NCBI GenBank assembly: GCA_031963225.1 | Contig: JASSUD010000056.1 | Location: 1-19,308 of the forward strand | Source: JASSUD01 sp031963225 | Lineage (GTDB): Bacteria > Pseudomonadota > Gammaproteobacteria > Burkholderiales > Burkholderiaceae | Direction: 5' to 3' | DNA: 19,308 bases | Shown here: piece by piece, positions 13,717 through 19,308 of the stretch | Layout: each line of letters starts with the position of its first letter | How positions within the stretch are numbered: the stretch's first letter is position 1 | Translations under genes and position numbers: made by a program | The notes under the pieces: model-generated | The model's input: only the letters and a program-made list of their open reading frames with translations | Told to the model about the DNA's origin: nothing | Databases searched by the model: none

Positions 13717-16365
13717 ATGCAAGAAAAATATTGTCCTACAGAGCTTGAGTCTGCACTGCAACAATACTGGGATGAACACCAGGTTTATTTAGCGAGCGAA
13801 AAGCCTATAGAGGCTAGCGGCACTGCCCAGCCTTCACAAAAAGGCCAAAAATTTTATTGCGTCTCCATGCTGCCTTACCCTTCTGGAGCGCTGCATATGG
13901 GGCATGTGCGCAACTATGCGCTCAATGATGCGATGGCCCGTCAAGCGCGTATGCAAGGTCGCAATGTATTAATGCCTATGGGATGGGATGCATTTGGTAT
14001 GCCTGCTGAGAATGCGGCTATAGCCCATGGTGTGTCACCAGCTAAATGGACCTACGCCAATATTGCTTCTATGAAAAAGCAAATGCAGTCGCTAGGTTTG
14101 GCTATTGACTGGTCACGCGAAGTGGCAACTTGTGATCCGCAATACTATAAGTGGAACCAGTGGTTTTTCTTAAAGATGCTCAAAGCAGGCATCGCTTATA
14201 AAAAAACGGGAGAGGTAAACTGGGATCCCGTAGATCAAACCGTACTTGCGAATGAGCAAGTCATTGATGGCCGAGGTTGGCGTTCAGGTGCATTGGTTGA
14301 AAAGCGTCAAATTCCAATGTACTACCTGCGCATTACGCAATATGCCGATGCGCTGCTCGAGGAACTAGATGGCCTTGGGTGGCCTGATCGTGTGAAAGCA
14401 ATGCAGCGTAATTGGATGGGGAAAAGTACGGGAGTGAATGTTTGCTTTCCTTACGAACTCGAAGGGGTGCCTAAACAATTGCGTGTATTCACTACACGAC
14501 CAGATACGCTTTTGGGCGTGACCTTTTGCGCCATTGCCGCAACCCATCCGCTTGCTACGCATTTGGCAAAAAACAATCCTCCTCTACAAGCCTTTATTGA
14601 AACTTGCCGACAAACTGGCACCGCGGAAGCGGATATCGCTACCCAAGATAAAAAAGGGATGGCGACGGGTTTTTACGTTACCCACCCTTTAACCGGCAAG
14701 CCTATTGAAGTCTGGGTCGGTAACTATGTGTTGATGCATTACGGTGAGGGCGCGGTGATGGGCGTGCCTGCACATGATGAACGTGATTTTGCGTTTGCTC
14801 AAAAATATAGCCTGGAAATCAAGCCTGTTATCGCTTGGCCTGATAGCGAATACTCCACAGAAGTGTGGTCAGAGCGTTATGGGAGCCAAGAGGGCGGCAG
14901 CTGTATAAACAGTGGATCATATGACGGCCTATCTTGTGCAAAGGCCTGTGAGGCCATTACCGAGGATTTGGTTGCGCGCGGCTTAGGTGAGAAGAAAACG
15001 ACCTGGCGCTTGCGTGACTGGGGCATTTCGCGTCAACGGTACTGGGGTACGCCTATTCCGATCATCCACTGTGCAACCTGCGGTGATGTGCCCGTGCCGG
15101 AAGAAGATTTACCGGTAGTCTTGCCTGAAAATCTGACGCCAGATGGCAGCGGAAATCCGCTTGCACAATGCGCCGATTTTATACATTGCACTTGTCCGCA
15201 ATGCGGCGCTGCTGCGCGGCGTGAGACCGATACGATGGATACTTTCGTAGATTCGTCATGGTACTTTATGCGCTACACCTGCCCCGATGCAACGCAGATG
15301 GTCGATGAGCGTGCAGCCTATTGGTTGCCTATGGATCATTACATCGGCGGGATTGAGCATGCTATTTTGCATCTGCTGTACTCCCGCTTTTGGACCAAGG
15401 TGATGCATGACTTGCAGCTTATCCACATCACAGAGCCGGCAACCCACCTATTAACGCAGGGCATGGTATTACAAGACACTTTTTACCGTGAAAATGCACA
15501 AGGTAAAAAAACTTGGTTTAACCCTGGCGCACTTACTTTTACACGAGACGAGCAGGGTAGGGCTATAGAGGCATTAGCTACCGATGGTGAGCCTGTGCTG
15601 CGCGGGGGACTTGAAAAAATGTCTAAGTCCAAAAACAATGGAGTGGACCCGCAGTCCATCATTGATCAGTATGGTGCAGATACCGCTCGCCTTTTCATCT
15701 TATTTACAGCCCCTCCAACCCAAAAACTGGAGTGGTCTAGCTCTGGGGTAGAAGGGTCACACCGCTTTTTACGTAGGCTTTGGAATTTTGCTTATACGCA
15801 TGGAGTGGCATTAAAAGCAGCAGCGGGTAATGCTGCTCCTGTGGCTAGCTTGCCTGATGACCAACAAGCATTGCGGCGCGATATACATAGTCTATTAAAG
15901 CAAGTGGAATTTGATTATCAGCGTGTGCAATACAACACAGTTGTATCCGCTGCTATGAAAATGCTCAACACCTTGGAAGCATTCCAAAATCAGTCATCCA
16001 ACGCAAACGCGCAATCGGTGGTGCGTGAAGCGTATAGCATCTTGCTGCGCGTGCTCTACCCCTTGGTCCCTCATATCACGCATACCTTATGGGATGCTCT
16101 GAACTACCATATCGAGCACGCTACTAGCTTGCTTGATGCGGCTTGGCCACAAGTAGATGAAACAGCACTGGTGAGCGATTACGTGGAATTAGTTTTGCAG
16201 GTCAATGGAAAAGTGCGCGGTCAATTGCGCGTGGAAAAAGATGCAACACGTGAAGCGATTGAAAAAACGGCACTCGAGCATGAAGCATTTCTTCGTATCG
16301 CCACAGATGGACCTGTCAAAAAAGTCATCGTGGTGCCAGGCAGAATAGTAAATATTGTCTTGTAA
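13717..16365 (+). CDS. leuS: Leucyl-tRNA synthetase
   Basis: This class I synthetase charges tRNA-Leu. The 882-residue protein carries the HIGH-type signature HMGH at 60-63 in PYPSGALHMGHVRNY and the KMSKS loop at 634-638. The CP1 editing domain (about 220-420) includes FTTRPDTLLGVTF and the motif GVPAHDERDFAFA, both used in hydrolysis of mischarged tRNA. A Cys-containing insertion (CATCGD and CPQCGA, near residues 453-500) may bind zinc, as in other bacterial LeuRS. The start is the ATG at 13717; a TTG two codons upstream is unlikely, and no ribosome site is obvious. It is followed closely by lptE and holA, the conserved leuS-lptE-holA cluster. Confidence 0.97.
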   Translation: MQEKYCPTELESALQQYWDEHQVYLASEKPIEASGTAQPSQKGQKFYCVSMLPYPSGALHMGHVRNYALNDAMARQARMQGRNVLMPMGWDAFGMPAENAAIAHGVSPAKWTYANIASMKKQMQSLGLAIDWSREVATCDPQYYKWNQWFFLKMLKAGIAYKKTGEVNWDPVDQTVLANEQVIDGRGWRSGALVEKRQIPMYYLRITQYADALLEELDGLGWPDRVKAMQRNWMGKSTGVNVCFPYELEGVPKQLRVFTTRPDTLLGVTFCAIAATHPLATHLAKNNPPLQAFIETCRQTGTAEADIATQDKKGMATGFYVTHPLTGKPIEVWVGNYVLMHYGEGAVMGVPAHDERDFAFAQKYSLEIKPVIAWPDSEYSTEVWSERYGSQEGGSCINSGSYDGLSCAKACEAITEDLVARGLGEKKTTWRLRDWGISRQRYWGTPIPIIHCATCGDVPVPEEDLPVVLPENLTPDGSGNPLAQCADFIHCTCPQCGAAARRETDTMDTFVDSSWYFMRYTCPDATQMVDERAAYWLPMDHYIGGIEHAILHLLYSRFWTKVMHDLQLIHITEPATHLLTQGMVLQDTFYRENAQGKKTWFNPGALTFTRDEQGRAIEALATDGEPVLRGGLEKMSKSKNNGVDPQSIIDQYGADTARLFILFTAPPTQKLEWSSSGVEGSHRFLRRLWNFAYTHGVALKAAAGNAAPVASLPDDQQALRRDIHSLLKQVEFDYQRVQYNTVVSAAMKMLNTLEAFQNQSSNANAQSVVREAYSILLRVLYPLVPHITHTLWDALNYHIEHATSLLDAAWPQVDETALVSDYVELVLQVNGKVRGQLRVEKDATREAIEKTALEHEAFLRIATDGPVKKVIVVPGRIVNIVL

Positions 16366-16394
16366 TAAAGATATATAGCTACCATTTAAACGTG

Positions 16395-17012
16395 ATGACT
16401 TTCCTTATGCAATCGATCCAGCAAAAGCTTGTATCCCAGCTAGCAAAAAAGAGTAGGGCAGCCCTATCTCTTTGCTTATGTTTTGTGTGCATAGGCATTT
16501 TGAGCGCCTGCGGATTTGTGCTAAAAGGGCACCACGATTACGCATTTAAACATCTATATATTGTGCAAGCAGGCACCGCGAATTCTGCTATAGCAGCACG
16601 GTTGCAACGACTTATTCAGGTTGGCGGTAAAACCATGGTGGTCGACGATCCTGAGCAGGCTGACGCTTTTTTTGCCATAGAGCTTGTGCGTAATAAAAAA
16701 GTGCTGAGTATTAATTTAGAAGGGCTAGTTGAGGAATACGAGCTGGATCTCACCGTGAATTACTCACTCAGTGATGCCAGCGGCACGATTTTTATTGCGC
16801 CGAGTGTGCTCAGTCTTAATCGCTCTATGACCTACAGCGATCAATACGCCCTTGCTAAAGCCACTGAAGCTGAGCTTCTTTATACCGATATGGAAAATGA
16901 TGCTGCCGATCAGCTAGTGCGTCGTTTAGCTGCTTTGCAAAGCTTAGATCCAGAAGCACCAGCGCTACCAAGCATTCGTCCAAGAACACCGCTCCCTCCT
17001 TCCCCTCTGTAA
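16395..17012 (+). CDS. lptE: LPS-assembly lipoprotein LptE
   Basis: LptE plugs the LptD barrel and helps deliver lipopolysaccharide to the outer leaflet. The protein has a positively charged N-terminus, a hydrophobic stretch, and the lipobox ILSAC followed by GFVLKGHHDYAFKHLYI, the typical start of mature LptE. The remainder has the family's beta-rich pattern, with YELDLTVNYSLSD and RSMTYSDQYALAKATE, and ends in a short Pro-rich tail. Three starts are possible (GTG 16392, ATG 16395, ATG 16407), all giving a workable signal peptide of 35-40 residues to the cysteine; 16395 is a compromise. Position between leuS and holA supports the call. Confidence 0.87.
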   Translation: MTFLMQSIQQKLVSQLAKKSRAALSLCLCFVCIGILSACGFVLKGHHDYAFKHLYIVQAGTANSAIAARLQRLIQVGGKTMVVDDPEQADAFFAIELVRNKKVLSINLEGLVEEYELDLTVNYSLSDASGTIFIAPSVLSLNRSMTYSDQYALAKATEAELLYTDMENDAADQLVRRLAALQSLDPEAPALPSIRPRTPLPPSPL

Positions 17013-17054
17013 TAGTTAGCGCGTGTCCATCCTTGCTAAAAAGCCTGTTTCACG

Positions 17055-18131
17055 ATGAATATCTCCTCTTTACATCTTGCTACCCATCTTCAAGAGCGTT
17101 TTGCTGGGCTGTATGTAGTGCATGGGGAAGAGCTTTTATTGGTTCAAGAAGCTATGGACCAAATACGTGCTGCGGCGCGCTTTGCAGGGTTTAGCGATCG
17201 TCGGGTTTTTGAGGTTGAGCGCGGGTTTGACTGGACCGAAGTAAAAGAAGCTAGTCGCTCCATGTCGCTGTTTGGCGATCGTTGTTTGATAGAGCTGCGC
17301 TTAGCCAGTGCAAAGCCAGGTACCGCAGGCGCAGCAGCGCTAGAGGAGCTGGCGCATGCATCTAAAGACCAAGCCGCATTTTTAATTCAGCTCCCACGTT
17401 TAGATGCCACTACGCGTAAAAGCACGTGGTTTACCGCATTGGACCGATCGGGAGCAACGATTCAGATCGATAAAGTCGCGCAACCCCAACTAGCAGGCTG
17501 GATTAGCCAACGGCTGAAGCAGCAAGGGCAATACATCGAAAAAAGCGAAGAAGGCAGGCAGGCGCTACAGTTTATGGTCGACTGTATCGAAGGCAATTTA
17601 CTGGCAGCCCATCAAGAAATCCAAAAACTGGGTTTGCTCTATCCTAGCGGTGAACTCACCGTTGCACAGCTGCGTGAAGCCATACTCGATGTTGCGCGCT
17701 ATGATGTTTTTCAACTGAGTGAAGCCTTTCTCGCAGGAGATATACGCCGTTTGAGTACGATGCTAGAAGGCTTGCAGCAAGAAGATGTATCGCCCGTATT
17801 GGTGTTGTGGGTTTTAACAGAAGATATTCGCATGCTGCTGCGTGTTCAAAAAAGCTTAGCGGCAGGCCAAGGCTGGGCGCAGGCGTTGCGAGATAATCGA
17901 GTATGGGGCGCACGTGGCCAATTGATGGGGCCTGCGTTGAAACGCTGTTCAAAAGAGTGGCTGCAGGCCTGTCTTTCACTGGCTGCTCAGCTTGATAGGC
18001 AAATAAAAGGCGTGGGTTTTCTACGTACTTTGCCTACGTTACAAGCAGGTAAGCCTATACTTCTTCCACCTGATATTTGGTCGGGTTTATTTGATTTGGC
18101 TGCAAGATTGTCTGGCTTGCCCAAGAAGTGA
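17055..18131 (+). CDS. holA: DNA polymerase III, delta subunit (HolA)
   Basis: The delta subunit of the clamp loader opens the beta sliding clamp. The 358-residue protein begins with LYVVHGEELLLVQEAMDQIR, matching the degenerate nucleotide-fold start of HolA, which lacks a functional Walker A. SMSLFGDRCLIELRL matches the beta-clamp-contacting region. WISQRLKQQGQYI and MVDCIEGNLLAAHQEIQKLGLL cover the middle domain, and ARYDVFQLSEAFLAGD leads into the C-terminal collar helices. The ATG at 17055 lies 42 bases after the lptE stop without a clear ribosome site. In related genomes I recall proA following; here an AT-rich stretch follows instead. Confidence 0.95.
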   Translation: MNISSLHLATHLQERFAGLYVVHGEELLLVQEAMDQIRAAARFAGFSDRRVFEVERGFDWTEVKEASRSMSLFGDRCLIELRLASAKPGTAGAAALEELAHASKDQAAFLIQLPRLDATTRKSTWFTALDRSGATIQIDKVAQPQLAGWISQRLKQQGQYIEKSEEGRQALQFMVDCIEGNLLAAHQEIQKLGLLYPSGELTVAQLREAILDVARYDVFQLSEAFLAGDIRRLSTMLEGLQQEDVSPVLVLWVLTEDIRMLLRVQKSLAAGQGWAQALRDNRVWGARGQLMGPALKRCSKEWLQACLSLAAQLDRQIKGVGFLRTLPTLQAGKPILLPPDIWSGLFDLAARLSGLPKK

Positions 18132-18273
18132 TTTTTTAAAATATCCTATGCATTCGTTTTTACATGCGCTGATTCGTTAAAAAAAAGCAGGTGTTTCATG
18201 TAAAAAATAGAATAAATACACGCTATGGTTCATGGCTGGTTAATTTCTTCTATTTAAAGAACGGTGGTGAAAA

Positions 18274-18708
18274 ATGGGAATGGAAAATATACGAGGTAAA
18301 GCTAGTCTGACAGAAAATACTCCCGCAAAAACGATAGAAAATCAGTCTTCTACTCCAAAAAAAACACCAAAGTTGGCTAGAGAGTTAAAAGGATTGAAGA
18401 ACGCCTCTATTCATAAATAAAGTGATAATCCTCAGTATGGAAGGGTCAAAAAGTTTAAAGCGATGATAGACAAGGATCCTAAAAAATTTTCGCCTACTAT
18501 AAAAGCGGCGGAGCGTTCAGGGCTTCTTCCAGAAAATATGCTGGATAAGCTACTTGTCGAAAAAAATAAAATTGGTGGTAAAAAATCCTCGTCAAAATCT
18601 GCCACCTATGGAAAAATTTTTATGATCAGGCATAATGTTAGACAATTGGTTAAAGTGGATGTGCAAAAAGATCGTGGAGAAATAATAAGTATTACTCCGC
18701 ATGCCTGA
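18274..18708 (+). pseudogene. Small lysine-rich gene of unknown function, interrupted by an in-frame TAA
   Basis: From the ATG at 18274 (GGTGG six bases upstream) an open frame runs 48 codons to a TAA at 18418-18420. The same frame then stays open without a break to a TGA-type end at 18708, including an internal ATG at 18463 that could start an 81-residue product. Both halves are rich in Lys, Ser and Asn codons of the AT-rich type. This suggests one gene of about 143 codons split by a nonsense mutation, rather than two genes. The C-terminal half ends KIFMIRHNVRQLVKVDV and GEIISITPHA, a strand pattern seen in small nuclease-like or toxin domains, but I do not recognise a family. Composition differs clearly from neighbours, which points to transfer. 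If the TAA is read through, or the internal ATG is used, it may still be expressed. Confidence 0.5.
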
Positions 18709-18742
18709 TTATTTGTTTTTTTATTGTGATTAAATTTTTCTT

Positions 18743-19159
18743 ATGCTCTGGCTCAAAACCTTCCATATCATTTTTATAACGTCTTGGTTCGCTGGGCTTT
18801 TCTATCTGCCCAGAATCTATGTAAATCTAGCGCTAGAGACGGATCCAGCAGCCAAGCAGCGTTTAATTGTGATGGCGCGTAAATTATTGCGGTTTATGAC
18901 AATGCTGGTAGTGCCTGCGTTGGGGTTAGGTTTGGCGCTGTGGTATAAGTTAGGCATGGGGCCCTATCAAGGATGGTTACATGCTAAAGCAATGATTGCC
19001 TTGCTTTTATTAGCCTATCATTTGGCCTGCGTGCGCTGGCTTCGCGGTTTTGAGAATGGCAGCAATACGCATACTCATCGCTATTACCGGATCGTGAATG
19101 AGCTACCTGTATTGGGTTTATGTGCAGGGGTGTTTTTTGCTGTGATGAAGCCGTTGTAG
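18743..19159 (+). CDS. HemJ/CopD-family membrane protein
   Basis: This 138-residue protein has four predicted membrane segments (about 5-22, 50-68, 80-97 and 120-136). It carries conserved features of the HemJ/UPF0093 and CopD-like family: H8 in the first segment with WFAGLFYLPRIYV, WLHAK at 78-82, YH at 92-93, and YYRIVNELPVL before the last segment. HemJ is a haem-binding protoporphyrinogen IX oxidase in some bacteria. Whether this shorter betaproteobacterial branch has that activity is not established by sequence, so no symbol is given. Length and the KPL ending agree with relatives I recall, so the gene seems complete. Its stop codon TAG (19157-19159) is part of the GTAG head of REP element 4. 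The ATG at 18743 has no clear ribosome site. Confidence 0.8.
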   Translation: MLWLKTFHIIFITSWFAGLFYLPRIYVNLALETDPAAKQRLIVMARKLLRFMTMLVVPALGLGLALWYKLGMGPYQGWLHAKAMIALLLLAYHLACVRWLRGFENGSNTHTHRYYRIVNELPVLGLCAGVFFAVMKPL

Positions 19160-19308
19160 GTTGGTGGTGAGGCACGAACCCCAACATGCGCACCGCTGAC
19201 TTTTAATCTTTGGTTTTGAGAATTTGTAAACAGGTTATCGAGGACACAGTGGCGCGCATGTTGGGGTTCCTTCGTCACCACCAACCTACCGTTCATTGTA
19301 GGTTGGTG
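19156..19308. repeat. REPIN element 4 plus a truncated third REP at the window edge
   Basis: The left REP is 19156-19189 (loop GAGGCACGA type) and the inverted right REP 19256-19289 (loop GACGAAGGA type), with a 66-nt core between them related to that of element 3. After an 8-nt spacer a further REP begins at 19298 and runs off the window. Positions 19254-19308 are the exact reverse complement of 1-55. Confidence 0.9.

Noticed and set aside
17016..17028. TTAGCGCGTGTCC after lptE as a further TAGGGC-type repeat
   Set aside because: Only about 12 bases match and the CTCAATTG part is missing, so chance is a sufficient explanation.
18090..18137. Intrinsic terminator after holA (GCAAG/CTTGC and a T-run)
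   Set aside because: The T-run lies more than ten bases after the 5-bp stem, so it does not form a proper terminator.
18743..19159. HemJ-like gene truncated by the REP insertion
   Set aside because: Length and C-terminal KPL ending agree with relatives as recalled, so the stop overlap does not seem to shorten the protein.
1..19308. CRISPR array
   Set aside because: The repeated units are in inverted pairs and far apart, not regularly spaced direct repeats, and no cas gene is present.

Overview
The window looks like part of a betaproteobacterial (Burkholderiaceae-type) chromosome. The evidence is the gene blocks rimP-nusA-infB-rbfA-truB, bamE-dapB and leuS-lptE-holA, the protein motifs, and a BamC-family lipoprotein. 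Base composition is much less GC-rich than in free-living Burkholderia, and two dispersed repeat families sit between genes. A host-associated lineage, such as the fungal endosymbionts Mycoavidus or Ca. Glomeribacter, is a reasonable guess but is inference only. All supported genes lie on the + strand.

Layout. At 1-1082 a NUDIX hydrolase (nudF-like) lies between two inverted-repeat elements. At 1204-2538 is the lipoprotein BamC, followed by about 320 bp with nothing recognisable. At 2861-4834 is RluB with long disordered ends, then a third repeat element. At 5086-7364 a promoter-like site and a leader carrying an intrinsic-terminator hairpin precede rimP-nusA, whose start and stop codons overlap. 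infB (7561-10671) follows after a spacer with strong palindromes and is closed by a good terminator. rbfA-truB (10828-12246) follow, then bamE-dapB (12326-13595), then leuS-lptE-holA (13717-18131). An AT-rich stretch (18132-18742) holds a small lysine-rich reading frame interrupted by one in-frame stop. A HemJ/CopD-type membrane protein (18743-19159) ends inside the fourth repeat element.

Functions. Most genes are core housekeeping: ribosome maturation and translation (rimP, infB, rbfA, truB, rluB, leuS), transcription control (nusA), replication (holA), lysine/peptidoglycan precursor synthesis (dapB), and outer-membrane biogenesis (bamC, bamE, lptE).

The most notable non-coding content is a family of GTAG-headed REP sequences in inverted pairs (REPIN/BIME-like). 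There are four elements, with eight recognisable REPs plus two partial ones at the window edges. The first 55 bases are the exact reverse complement of the last 55, so the window probably ends where an assembly broke in this repeat. No RAYT transposase is present here. A second, shorter repeat family begins with TAGGGC and in two places supplies the stop codon of the preceding gene. The rimP leader is the best candidate for an undescribed regulatory RNA. No CRISPR array, tRNA, rRNA, intact transposase or prophage gene was seen.
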